This document shows positions 20,687 to 31,635 of a stretch of 64,000 bases of DNA, piece after piece. The translations under genes were made by a program, and so were the position numbers. Position 1 is the first letter of the stretch. Each line of letters begins with the position of its first letter. This DNA is from Bosea vaviloviae (GTDB lineage: Bacteria > Pseudomonadota > Alphaproteobacteria > Rhizobiales > Beijerinckiaceae): assembly GCF_001741865.1 (NCBI RefSeq), contig NZ_CP017147.1, forward strand, positions 5,819,001 to 5,883,000. Reading direction: 5' to 3'. The notes under the pieces are model-generated. The model was given only the letters and a program-made list of their open reading frames with translations. It was not told the origin of the DNA and ran no database searches.

Positions 20687-21196
20687 TCACACGCTCTGGC
20701 GATAAGCCATGACAGCGCCCTTGCGCTGCGCCAGCACGCCCTCGACCAGTTCGAGCGCGAGGAACCGCGCCGGGTCCGCAGGCCCCGGCAGGACGAGCTG
20801 GCCCGGCGGGATCGGCCTGAAGCCGAAGCGGGCATAATAGGGCGCGTCCCCCACCAGCATGATCAGGTCGGACCCTGCAGCCCGCGCCGCCTCGATCGAG
20901 CGGTTCATCAAGGCCGCCCCGATGCCGCGTCCCTCAAAAGCGGGATCGACCGTCAGTGGCCCCAGCATCAGCGCGGTGCTGCCGCCCGCAGAAACCGGCG
21001 TCACCCTGATCGAGCCGACCAGAAACGTGCCGACATGGGCGGCGAAGGTCAGGTTTGCATCGGGCGGCACGCCCTCGCGCAGCCGAAAGGCCGTGCGCGC
21101 GAAACGGCCCGGCCCGAAGGCGCGCTCATGCAAACGCTCGATCGCGGCGGCATCGGCGGGAAGCTCATGGCGAATGGTCAAAGGCAAGGACGTCAT
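20687..21196 (-). CDS. GNAT family N-acetyltransferase
   Basis: A 169-residue GNAT enzyme. The acetyl-CoA loop is GPLTVDPAFEGRGIGAALM and the family tyrosine block is LVGDAPYYARFGFRP, close to YhbS-type predicted acetyltransferases. The ATG at 21196 is preferred over a TTG three codons upstream. The substrate is unknown. It stands alone, with an empty 197-base gap to the NUDIX gene. Confidence 0.9.
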   Translation of the reverse strand: MTSLPLTIRHELPADAAAIERLHERAFGPGRFARTAFRLREGVPPDANLTFAAHVGTFLVGSIRVTPVSAGGSTALMLGPLTVDPAFEGRGIGAALMNRSIEAARAAGSDLIMLVGDAPYYARFGFRPIPPGQLVLPGPADPARFLALELVEGVLAQRKGAVMAYRQSV

Positions 21197-21393
21197 GACG
21201 GGCAAACCTGCGGGCGGGCAGAAACCTGCAATAGGGCGGCGAGGACATGGCCGCGCATCGGCGGCATGCCTCGAGGGCGCGTTCAGCGCGCCGGTCGTCG
21301 CAGGGTGGAAAGGCGTTGCCCGTTCGTCATGGCGGCGGGCTGTAGCAGAGTGGCGGGCAGGCGTCCATCACGCTGCCCAGGATAAGCGCGGCC

Positions 21394-21906
21394 TTACCAG
21401 ACGGCCGGGGCTCTTGCGCCAGCCGCGATCTCATCCAGCCGCCGCCGCGTCGCCGGCGTTGTGCCCTCCGGTAGCGCATCGAGCGGAAAGAAGCCGGCTT
21501 CGGCGATCTCGCGATCGGGCCGCTTGACACCATCGACCGCAAACTCCCGGACCACATAGACCGCGACATGATCGCGCCGCGAGAGGGGCCGGTTGAACAG
21601 GACGCCATGGAGCACGACCGGCCCGGTGACACGAATCGAGGCCTCCTCGCGCAGCTCCTTAGCCAGTGCTTCTTCAAGCGTCTCGCCAACCTCGACGCCC
21701 CCACCCGGCAGGTGCCAGCCGGGGGTGTAGGTATGGCGCACCAGAAAGACGCGGCCCTCGCCGTCCAGTACGGCCGCGCGCACGCCCAGCGTCATGCCGC
21801 GCACAAGACGGAAATACAGATGCGCAACCCGGAACAACGCGCGTTGCGCGCGATTCGGACCAGAATCCGACTTCAAAGCAGCGGGATGGTCGCCATCCAC
21901 GGTCAT
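21394..21906 (-). CDS. NUDIX domain-containing hydrolase
   Basis: A 170-residue NUDIX protein. The box is complete: GGGVEVGETLEEALAKELRE then EASI, preceded by LVRHTYTPGWHLPGG. An N-terminal helical stretch of about 40 residues (RVAHLYFRLVRGMTLG) is typical of a Hyphomicrobiales subgroup. The substrate is not predictable. It is separate from the CoA pyrophosphatase gene at 12.2 kb and differs from it in the box and flanks. Confidence 0.88.
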   Translation of the reverse strand: MTVDGDHPAALKSDSGPNRAQRALFRVAHLYFRLVRGMTLGVRAAVLDGEGRVFLVRHTYTPGWHLPGGGVEVGETLEEALAKELREEASIRVTGPVVLHGVLFNRPLSRRDHVAVYVVREFAVDGVKRPDREIAEAGFFPLDALPEGTTPATRRRLDEIAAGARAPAVW

Positions 21907-22043
21907 GGACTCGTCAAATCCAAACGAAATCTAAATTGTCTATGCAAATAACGCATGGCAGAGGCCCAATTCAGGTTCCGTTACGTCACAAACGCGCCGC
22001 AAATGAGGTAGAGAAGACGACATCACCGCTGGGGATTTTCGTC

Positions 22044-22160
22044 ATGCTACTCTCTTTCATCATCGCTCGTCTGCGCGCCAAGCCGGCCTATGTCTGGAAG
22101 CCCGCCGTCACCCTGACCGATTCGTTCATCGTCTCCGAACTGACTGGCACCGCCAACTGA
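22044..22160 (+). CDS. Possible small protein, 38 residues
   Basis: A 38-codon frame from ATG to TGA in an otherwise empty 338-base gap. The product begins MLLSFIIARLRAKPAYVW, a short hydrophobic start with basic residues, then a neutral tail ending ELTGTAN. No strong Shine-Dalgarno sequence is seen; GGGGAT lies 8-13 bases upstream. Codon use looks like the neighbours (GCC, CTG, ACC). I do not recognise it; it could be chance. Confidence 0.35.
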   Translation: MLLSFIIARLRAKPAYVWKPAVTLTDSFIVSELTGTAN

Positions 22161-22244
22161 GCCGACCAGCGCGAGGCTTGCGTCGCTATCGACGCATCTT
22201 TCGCGCTTGACGGCTGGTGGGCGGCAAGGGCAAGCGCTTAGGCT

Positions 22245-23138
22245 GTGTTCAAGCTCGCGCATCTGTCCGACCCGCATCTCGGCCCTCTCGCCGGTTTTTC
22301 GCTGCACCAGCTCCTGGGCAAGCGCGCGACGGGCTATGTCAATTGGCGGCGCAAACGGCGCCATGCCCATGACATGAACGTCCTGGCGCTGATCGTCGCC
22401 GATATCCGCGCGCAAGCGCCCGACCATGTCGCCTGCACCGGCGATGTCGCGCATATCGGCCTGCCCAACGAATTCAAGACGGCTGTCACCTTTCTCGACA
22501 CGCTCGGCCCGCGCGATGCCGTCAGCTTCGTGCCGGGCAATCACGACGCCTATGCCCCCTCATCGCTGAAGCCGCTCGCCAGCCATCTCGGCCCATGGTG
22601 CGCCGATGATGTCGGCGCGGCCGGCTATCCCTGGTATCGTCGGCGTGGCCCGGTCGCGCTGATCGGCCTCAACAGCGGCATTCCGACCCTGCCGCTGATG
22701 GCGACAGGGCGCCTCGGCCAGGCGCAGATCGCCAAGGCCGAGATCCTGCTGAACCGCGCTCGCAATGAGGGGCTGATCCGCGTCGTCCTGATCCACCACC
22801 CGCCCTATGTCGGCGGCGCGCGGCGCGCGCGCGAACTCGTCGATGCCGAGGCTTTCGAGGCGATGCTCGCGCGCAGCGGCGCCGATCTGATCCTGCACGG
22901 CCACAACCACACATTCTCACTGGCCTGGCGGCCGGGACTGGGCCGCGACGTGCCCATCGTCGGCGTGCCCTCAGCCTCGATCGGTCCGCTCGGCCATGGC
23001 GAAATGGCGACCTGGCATCTGTTCAAGATCGAGGGCGACGCAAGCGCCCCCCAGATCAGCGTCGAGCAGCGCGGCTTCGAGCCCGACGGCACGGTCATGC
23101 TGCGCCAGGAAATCGCGCTGCACGCCAAGCCGGTGTGA
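22245..23138 (+). CDS. Metallophosphoesterase
   Basis: A 297-residue calcineurin-like phosphoesterase with all five metal motifs: LSDPHLG near the N-terminus, TGDVAH, VPGNHDAY, LIHHPPY and HGHNHTFS. The GTG at 22245 starts directly before the first strand (FKLAHLSDPH) and no better start is seen. Proteins of this class include cyclic nucleotide phosphodiesterases and UDP-diacylglucosamine hydrolase-like enzymes; the substrate here is open. A palindromic repeat follows 22 bases after its stop. Confidence 0.9.
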   Translation: MFKLAHLSDPHLGPLAGFSLHQLLGKRATGYVNWRRKRRHAHDMNVLALIVADIRAQAPDHVACTGDVAHIGLPNEFKTAVTFLDTLGPRDAVSFVPGNHDAYAPSSLKPLASHLGPWCADDVGAAGYPWYRRRGPVALIGLNSGIPTLPLMATGRLGQAQIAKAEILLNRARNEGLIRVVLIHHPPYVGGARRARELVDAEAFEAMLARSGADLILHGHNHTFSLAWRPGLGRDVPIVGVPSASIGPLGHGEMATWHLFKIEGDASAPQISVEQRGFEPDGTVMLRQEIALHAKPV

Positions 23139-23160
23139 GCGGTACCGCATTACCCTCGTC

Positions 23161-23245
23161 GTCATTGCGAGGAGCGCGGCGACGAAGCAATCCAGAGCAG
23201 CAGCGCTCGACGTCCCCTGGATTGCTTCGCTGCGCTCGCAATGAC
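23161..23245. repeat. Palindromic intergenic repeat, second copy
   Basis: Near copy of the element at 1801-1880. The arms begin GTCATTGCGA and end TCGCAATGAC and are less perfect than in the first copy because the left arm reads GAGGAGCGCGGCGACGAAGC. Confidence 0.88.
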
Positions 23246-23355
23246 GGCTTTCCGCCAGCGCTGCATCAGATGCAACGCCCGCCATCAACCTCCGCGAGCA
23301 CCGGAAGCGCAGAACGTCGCGTCAGGCGGCCGCGATGGCGGATTGGCAGGCCCTC

Positions 23356-24102
23356 TCAGATGCAGCGCCCGCCATCCACGGCCAGAACCGTACCCGTCAC
23401 CATCTCGGCATCGTCCGAGCAGAGATAGAGCGCCGCATTGGCCATGTCCTGGGGTGTCGAGAGCCGGCCCCAGGGAATGGTTGCCTTGAACTGTGCGCGC
23501 TTCTCCGGCGTGTCCTCGCCCATGAAGGTCGCCAGCAACGGCGTCTCACCGGCGACGGGCGCGATCGCGTTGACGCGGATGCGGTCGGGCGCAAGCTCCA
23601 CCGCCATCGATTTCGAGAGCAGGTTCACCGCCCCCTTTGAGCCGTTGTACCAGGTCAGGCCCGGGCGCGGCCGAATACCGGCGGTCGAGCCGATATTCAG
23701 GATCACGCCGCCGCCATGCTCGCGGAAATGCGGCACGGTCGCGCGCGCCATGAGGTAAATCGACTTCACATTCACCGCGAAGACGCGATCGAACTCCTCC
23801 TCGGAGACATCCAGCATCGGCTGATTGCGGTGGCTGATGCCGGCATTGTTGATGACGATGTCGAGCCGGCCGAACTTCGCCAGCACGCGCTCCACCGCCT
23901 TGTCGACGCTCTTGCCCTTGCCGACATCGCAGCCGACGGCGAAGGCCTTACGGCCGATCGCCTTGGCCGCCTCCTTGGCCTTGTCGGCATTGATGTCGAG
24001 CACAGCCACCCGCGCGCCCTCACGCGCGAAAGTCTCGGCAATGCCGAGCCCGAACCCCTGTGCCGCGCCGGTGATCAGCGCCGTCTTGCCCTTCAATCTC
24101 AT
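23356..24102 (-). CDS. SDR family oxidoreductase
   Basis: A 248-residue classical short-chain dehydrogenase. The cofactor motif is TGAAQGFGLG, followed by D at LDINADKA, which suggests NAD(H) preference; the NNAG motif is present, and the catalytic set is S in GSTAG with YNGSK. The C-terminus ends VLAVDGGRCI, as in FabG-like members. The substrate is unknown. It is the last chromosomal gene before the mobile island at 24.3 kb. Confidence 0.9.
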   Translation of the reverse strand: MRLKGKTALITGAAQGFGLGIAETFAREGARVAVLDINADKAKEAAKAIGRKAFAVGCDVGKGKSVDKAVERVLAKFGRLDIVINNAGISHRNQPMLDVSEEEFDRVFAVNVKSIYLMARATVPHFREHGGGVILNIGSTAGIRPRPGLTWYNGSKGAVNLLSKSMAVELAPDRIRVNAIAPVAGETPLLATFMGEDTPEKRAQFKATIPWGRLSTPQDMANAALYLCSDDAEMVTGTVLAVDGGRCI

Positions 24103-24275
24103 CGTGCTTCCTCAGCTTTCCCAGGGTCCGTTTTTCTCGGGGTCCGCGACATTGGTGAGATTTGCCCCCGGCAACAAATGCGTTTTCGCGATTGGGCGGA
24201 GACGGAAATTGTATGGCGGGTACTTTCTTTCCATCATGGTCGCCCTTGTTTTGGCGATCATCCAGCGGCCGGCGA

Positions 24276-24307
24276 GGCTTTCCCTTCTCCCCTCGCGGGA
24301 GAAGCAA
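24276..24307. repeat. Chromosomal repeat flanking the mobile island, left copy
   Basis: A 32-base stretch with inner palindrome CTTCTCCC...GGGAGAAG. Its reverse complement occurs at 27988-28019 with 30 of 32 positions matching. Confidence 0.85.
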
Positions 24308-24399
24308 GGAGGCAGCGCGAAGCGCTGACGGATGAGGGGGCGCTGTGAGTTTTCCGCCTGGCCGAACACGACGCTAACCGGGCAGGGCACGGCGCCCCC

Positions 24400-25519
<1,120 letters not shown>

Positions 25520-25547
25520 CCAACAACACAGCCGCTCATCCGGCCCT

Positions 25548-25551
25548 CCGG
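25548..25551. repeat. Target site duplication CCGG, left copy
   Basis: CCGG just outside the left end of the IS481 element; it recurs at 26816-26819 just outside the right end. Confidence 0.65.
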
Positions 25552-26815
25552 TGTCCAGCGGATAGGTTGGTTACAATTTAGCCTGGGTAGATTGGTGACA
25601 GTTTCTGGCCTTGGTGGTCGATGAGGCCGATGGGTTGTTTGTAGAACCAGACGCACCAGCCGTGCTCTGTCGCTTCGAGGGCTACGGGCTCACCTTTGAG
25701 GGCGGAGCAGATCTGTACGAGGCGGCCCTCGATCTTGATCTCGCCGTTGCTACGCACCCTGCGGATGGTTCGATCGGACGGGTAGTCGGGTTGGGGAAGT
25801 TTGTCGGGCATGGACCGGGGCGAAGGATTGTAGAAGCTGGCGGGGGGCTTCTGGCCAAGGGCCTGATGGGGCCGTTCGTGGTTGTAGTCGCGTCGGAAGG
25901 CTTCCAGGCGCTGAGCCTGGGCGGCGCGGTTGAGTGAAGCGGGCCGCATGGCTTCCAGCAGGGTGAGATGGAAGCGTTCGAGGCGGCCATTTTCCTGAGG
26001 AGAACCGGGCCGGGTGCGCTCGGGCTGGATGCCCAGCTTGATCCACCAGGCCGACAGGGCGCTGAGCCCGGAGGCGCTGGTGGAGGCGAAGGGCGGGCCG
26101 TTGTCGGAACGGATGACCTCGGGCAGGCCATAGACCTGGAAGGCGCGTTGCATGACCGGCTTGGCCTGGGCGGTGTGGACGCCGTCGCCCGCCGAGACCG
26201 CCAGGACGAAGCGGCTGTAGCTGTCGGCCAGGGTCAGCGGCTCGCAGCGCTCGCCGTCGCCCAGGGTGACCCAACCCTTGTGGTCCACAGCCCAGACGTG
26301 GTTCGGCCGCTCGGGTGTGGTCAGCGCGCCCAGCCGGGGCGGGGGACGGCGTCGGAGGCGGCGGCCCGATATCAGGCCCTGGCGCTTGAGGATCTCGTGC
26401 GCCGTCGAATGCGATGGCCAGGACAAGTCCGGATGCAGCTGCTCAAGCTTAGCCACGATCTTGCGCGGACCCCAGCTCGGCCGCGCCCGTCGCAGGTCCA
26501 GGATCTTCTCCACCAACGGCGCAGGCGTCGCCAGCCCGTGCGCAAGCGGCGCCGATGACCGGTTCGCAAGCCCCGACGCGCCCTCAGCCTCATAGCGCGC
26601 CCGCCACTTGTACCCAGCTTTGCGACTGATCCCGTAAACCTCGCAAAGCTCGGTCATCGACACGTCGCCCGCCAGCCAGTCGGCTATGAAACGCACCCGT
26701 TCGTCCATGGCACAGCTCTCTCGCCACGGCATGGTCCAGCCCTCCCAACTATCCAGGGAAAAACTGTCACCCTTCTATCCGGGCTCGTCTGTCACCAATC
26801 TATCCAGGCAGGACA
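25552..26815 (-). mobile_element. IS481-family insertion sequence
   Basis: A 1264-base element with imperfect terminal inverted repeats of about 55 bases, both starting TGTCC. Both ends carry GATTGGTGACAG near their inner part, and the left repeat runs into the end of the transposase gene. A 4-base duplication CCGG flanks it. Ends and gene are intact, so the insertion looks recent. Confidence 0.85.
25578..26732 (-). CDS. IS481-family transposase
   Basis: A 384-residue transposase, the usual IS481 length. The N-terminal helix-turn-helix region reads MTELCEVYGISRKAGYKW. The DDE core is visible: D in WAVDHKG, D in VIRSDNGPPF and E in QENGRLERFHLTLLEAM, followed by YNHERPHQALGQKPP, which is typical of the family. 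It fills the element between the two terminal repeats and shows no frameshift or stop. Confidence 0.95.
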   Translation of the reverse strand: MPWRESCAMDERVRFIADWLAGDVSMTELCEVYGISRKAGYKWRARYEAEGASGLANRSSAPLAHGLATPAPLVEKILDLRRARPSWGPRKIVAKLEQLHPDLSWPSHSTAHEILKRQGLISGRRLRRRPPPRLGALTTPERPNHVWAVDHKGWVTLGDGERCEPLTLADSYSRFVLAVSAGDGVHTAQAKPVMQRAFQVYGLPEVIRSDNGPPFASTSASGLSALSAWWIKLGIQPERTRPGSPQENGRLERFHLTLLEAMRPASLNRAAQAQRLEAFRRDYNHERPHQALGQKPPASFYNPSPRSMPDKLPQPDYPSDRTIRRVRSNGEIKIEGRLVQICSALKGEPVALEATEHGWCVWFYKQPIGLIDHQGQKLSPIYPG

Positions 26816-26819
26816 CCGG
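26816..26819. repeat. Target site duplication CCGG, right copy
   Basis: Partner of the CCGG at 25548-25551; together they mark the IS481 insertion point. Confidence 0.65.
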
Positions 26820-26865
26820 GCCACCTTGCAACAAGGATCTGTGCTGAACTGCTGGTGTTCCGTGA

Positions 26866-27030
26866 GGAATGCCCTGCTCCAGGTGGCCGCCTGGAGCAGG
26901 GCGGTCGTCGGACGGATCGACGCCACCCGAGCCGCGAGGCTGTGGAGAAGCAGGATCGCCGTCGGCTCTTCATCGAACCCGGATTGGTTGCCGGAACCTC
27001 GTGTTCGTTTGCAAGGCAGGGTCGACGAAG
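26866..27030 (+). ncRNA. Candidate IS110 bridge RNA region, second element
   Basis: The non-coding leader opens with a perfect 13-base stem (26871-26883 with 26890-26902, core CCCTGCTCCAGG) and a 6-base loop, followed by about 125 bases without a convincing gene. Position and shape fit the bridge RNA known for IS110 elements. Not proven. Confidence 0.42.
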
Positions 27031-27984
27031 ATGGAACAGCATAGCACAGGCGGGACGATTTGCGCCGGCATCGATGTCAGCAAGGCCTGGCTCGACATTG
27101 CTCTGACACCTGGGCAGGAGGCTTGGCGTGAAGCCAATACGGCGGAAGGCCACGCCAGGTTGGCGCAAAAGCTGAAGGCCGTCGGCGTCGAGAAGGTCGG
27201 CCTCGAAGCCACGGGCGGCTACGAGCTTGCGGTGACCGAGGCCTTACGGGCGGAAGGCTTGCCGGTGATCGTGTTCCAGCCGCGCCAGGTGAAGGCCTAT
27301 GGAGCCTTCAAGCTCCAACGCGCCAAGAGCGATGGCATCGATGCGCGGCTCATCGCCCAATGCACGCAGGCGCAAGACACGCTGCGTGACGCCCCCTCCC
27401 CAGATCTGCTCGCGCTGGCCGAACATCTCACCCGGATCGAGCAGATCGAAGAGGATCTCGCCCGAGCCCGGATCCGGCGCGAGCGCTTCCGCGACGAACG
27501 TCTCCTCGCCCAGCTCGCCGACGAGATCGCCCGGTTGAAGCGGCTCAAGGCGGCCGAACTTGCCCGGCTCGGCCAAGCCGTCGCCGACCGGGCCGAACTG
27601 GCGCACCGGATGAAGCTGCTGCTCTCCATTCCAGGGCTGGGGAACAGAACCGCGCTCGCCCTTGTCATCCGCATGCCCGAGCTTGGCCGGCTCTCGCGCA
27701 CGCAAGCTGCAGCCCTCGTCGGCGTCGCCCCCTTCGTCCATGAATCGGGCCGCTACAAGGGCCAGCGCCGCACCGGCGGCGGCCGCGCCCGGCTGCGAAC
27801 CAGCCTCTTCGCCGCAGCCCAGGCCGCAGCTCTGCGCTGGAACCCAGCCCTCGTCGCGCTCTATCGCCGCCTCGCCGAACGCGGCAGGCCTCACGCCCTT
27901 GCCATCGTCGCATGCGTCCGAAAGCTCGTCATCTTCGCTAATGCCGTCATCGCAAAAGACAGGCCCTGGAAAACCCCCGCATGA
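27031..27984 (+). CDS. IS110-family transposase, second type
   Basis: A 317-residue DEDD recombinase. Acidic residues lie in CAGIDVSKAWLDIAL, VGLEATGGYE and KSDGIDARLIAQ; the C-terminal half has LLLSIPGLGNRTALALVIR and APFVHESGRYKG, with a candidate catalytic serine after E. The start at 27031 (MEQHSTGGTICAGIDVSKAW) sits after the structured leader. Only broad similarity to the transposase at 24.6 kb, so these are two lineages and not a duplicated pair. Confidence 0.93.
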   Translation: MEQHSTGGTICAGIDVSKAWLDIALTPGQEAWREANTAEGHARLAQKLKAVGVEKVGLEATGGYELAVTEALRAEGLPVIVFQPRQVKAYGAFKLQRAKSDGIDARLIAQCTQAQDTLRDAPSPDLLALAEHLTRIEQIEEDLARARIRRERFRDERLLAQLADEIARLKRLKAAELARLGQAVADRAELAHRMKLLLSIPGLGNRTALALVIRMPELGRLSRTQAAALVGVAPFVHESGRYKGQRRTGGGRARLRTSLFAAAQAAALRWNPALVALYRRLAERGRPHALAIVACVRKLVIFANAVIAKDRPWKTPA

Positions 27985-27987
27985 TAG

Positions 27988-28019
27988 TTGCTTCTCCCGC
28001 AAGGGGAGAAGGGGAAGCC
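27988..28019. repeat. Chromosomal repeat flanking the mobile island, right copy
   Basis: Inverted copy (30 of 32) of the repeat at 24276-24307, with inner palindrome CTTCTCCC...GGGGAGAAG. It starts 3 bases after the IS110 stop codon. Confidence 0.85.
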
Positions 28020-28082
28020 GGCGTTGCGGTTTGCGTGCTATCCGAGTCTGGAGAGGCTTCCCCACGCCTCATTCGGAGAACC

Positions 28083-29894
<1,812 letters not shown>

Positions 29895-30035
29895 GGGGTG
29901 TCCGTGAGGGGAATGCAGGCGGGATAGACCGGCGCGGCGGCTCTGTCACGCGCCGTGCTGCGATGAGTTCGATCTTGGTGCGGCGCACAACCGCTATTAT
30001 CGTGAGCGCAGGCCCCCCTGTCGAACGAGCGCCCC

Positions 30036-30395
30036 TTGGCCAAACCGAAGCGACTGCGAGATGAACGCCCGGCCCGCATGGGCGACAATGGCGGCCCACC
30101 GCTCGATGAGCCGCCGCCACACGAGCCGGAATGGGGCAAGGGCGAGATCAACCGCTATTTCGAATGGCGCACGGCCCATCGCCGGGCCTGGCGCAAGCCC
30201 CCGGCGATCGCGCTGCGCCGCGAGGAGCGCGCCGAGGCCCTGGGCCTGACCTATGAGGAATATACGCTCGAACTGCTGGAGCGCGGCCGCCATCCCCAGC
30301 CGGAGGATGTGGCCGGCATCAAGGCCAAGCGCGCCGAGAGACGCCGCTCCGGAGGCGTCGTCGGCCAGTCGCTGAAGGGGATGCGCTTGAAATAG
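30036..30395 (+). CDS. Hypothetical protein with MGDNGGPPLDE motif
   Basis: A 119-residue basic, hydrophilic protein. The TTG at 30036 opens the frame; the ATG at 30078 (MGDNGGPPLDEPPP) is an alternative and the motif MGDNGGPPL is frequent in Hyphomicrobiales hypothetical proteins. The rest is rich in R, E and K (RREERAEALGLTYEEYTLE) and ends with a basic tail. No signal or membrane segment. Function unknown. It is followed directly by a cluster of hairpin repeats. Confidence 0.7.
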   Translation: MAKPKRLRDERPARMGDNGGPPLDEPPPHEPEWGKGEINRYFEWRTAHRRAWRKPPAIALRREERAEALGLTYEEYTLELLERGRHPQPEDVAGIKAKRAERRRSGGVVGQSLKGMRLK

Positions 30396-30545
30396 AGCAT
30401 TTTCGAGCGAAGTGGACTCCGGTTCGCGTGAAGAAAATGCAAAAAATCAAGGAGCTGGAGTCTTTCCGCGGTTCGAAGAAACGCGGAAAGACTCCAGAGC
30501 ATCGGCCCGAAAACTGGGAACCGGCTTTTCGCAGGAGCAATGCTC
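30391..30545. repeat. Cluster of three palindromic repeats
   Basis: Three elements in a row: AGAGCATTTTCGAGCGAAG with its partner GTGAAGAAAATGC (30393-30440), a perfect 14-base stem GGAGTCTTTCCGCG/CGCGGAAAGACTCC (about 30457-30495), and a family A copy with core AGAGCATCGGCCCGAAAA ending GAGCAATGCTCT (30496-30545). They separate convergent genes. Confidence 0.82.
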
Positions 30546-30552
30546 TAAGTTT

Positions 30553-31599
30553 TTAGGCGCCGAGCTTTCGCCGCATGAAGCGTGTCGCCGGCTTCTCGAA
30601 GGCGCGGTGGACCAGCAGCGCCGCAACGATTGCGCCAGACAGAGCCAAGATGATGAAGAGGAGCGGCGATCCGATACCTAGGCGCTGGAACAGCTCACGC
30701 AGGCCCCGAATGACGAAGGGGTGCACCAGATAAAGCGCATAGGAAGCGTCGCCGACCAGCGCCAGCCAGCGAACCGGCGTTGAGGGCGCCTCCCGCCGCT
30801 TGCCGCATGCCGCCGCCAGCACCAGCAGGGCGGCAGCCGAGCCTCGCCATGCGAGAGCCGCCCAGGGCGCATCGCTGCCCGGCACCTGGGCCGCGACCAG
30901 GAGCAGCGCCACGCCAAGCGCCGCGACCACGACACGGGAGGCGAGCCCTAGTCGAAAGCCCCGCCGCCACAGCAGGGCGATCCCCATCCCGGCCACGAAT
31001 TCGAGCACGATCGGCTGGCCCCAGAAGCGCAGCGGCACCGCAAGCGGCCCGGCCAGGGTCTCGCCCGCGACCAAGCCCGCCAGGGCCAAGATGATGGCTG
31101 GAAGCGTCCAGGCGCGCGGCAGCAGCAGCCCCAGGGTGAAGAGCGCGTAGAACAGCATCTCGTAGTTCAGCGTCCAGCCCAGCGAATAGACCGGTTGGAC
31201 AAGCCCTATCGTCGAAACCGTGGGCCAGAACAGATAGGAGCCGGCGATCTGCGCCAGATCTGGCGCGCCCGAATTCAGGGCGCCCGGCAGGACCAGTCCG
31301 ACGAGCAGGAACAGCGTCGTCGCAGCCCAGTAGAGCGGCACGATGCGCGCGAGCCGGCGCTGCAGGAAGAGCCTCGCACCATCCGCACGGCCGAAGAGAT
31401 CGGCGGAGGCATGCACCATGATGAAGCCGGAAACGACGAAGAAGATGTCGACGCCCGCCATCCATGGCAGCAGCAGCGAAGGTGAGAAGCTTGCCCCGCT
31501 CCGAGCGGCCAGCGCAATCGCGTCATACTGGACATGGTGCACGGCGACCATGAAGGCCGCAGCCGCGCGCAGGGCCTGGATGCCGTAGAGCTGGAACAA
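30553..31599 (-). CDS. Acyltransferase family 3 membrane protein
   Basis: A 348-residue protein with about ten membrane helices. The active-site block is IQALRAAAAFMVAVHHVQYD, with the family histidine pair, and WMAGVDIFFVVSGFIM follows as in ExoZ and OafA-like acyltransferases. The only start in frame after the glk stop is the TTG at 31599. Such enzymes move acetyl or succinyl groups onto sugars of polysaccharides or lipids. Same direction as glk with a 36-base gap. The acceptor is unknown; the opgH gene 5 kb upstream makes a periplasmic glucan one possibility. Confidence 0.88.
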   Translation of the reverse strand: MFQLYGIQALRAAAAFMVAVHHVQYDAIALAARSGASFSPSLLLPWMAGVDIFFVVSGFIMVHASADLFGRADGARLFLQRRLARIVPLYWAATTLFLLVGLVLPGALNSGAPDLAQIAGSYLFWPTVSTIGLVQPVYSLGWTLNYEMLFYALFTLGLLLPRAWTLPAIILALAGLVAGETLAGPLAVPLRFWGQPIVLEFVAGMGIALLWRRGFRLGLASRVVVAALGVALLLVAAQVPGSDAPWAALAWRGSAAALLVLAAACGKRREAPSTPVRWLALVGDASYALYLVHPFVIRGLRELFQRLGIGSPLLFIILALSGAIVAALLVHRAFEKPATRFMRRKLGA

Positions 31600-31635
31600 A
31601 CCGGAAAAAGCCTCAGACGTGCGAAACCGACGCGC

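Larger units (their letters stand above)
26820..27987 (+). mobile_element. IS110-family element, second copy (left end approximate)
   Basis: A second, distinct IS110 element: its transposase differs clearly from the first. The right end must be within a few bases of the stop codon, because a chromosomal palindromic repeat begins at 27988, 3 bases after the stop. The left end lies somewhere between the IS481 end and the hairpin at 26871. Confidence 0.65.

Noticed and set aside
21206..21393. A gene between the GNAT and NUDIX genes
   Set aside because: No frame with a start and plausible codon use; nothing recognisable in this gap.
30391..30545. A CRISPR-like array of short repeats
   Set aside because: The three palindromes differ from one another and there is no regular spacer.
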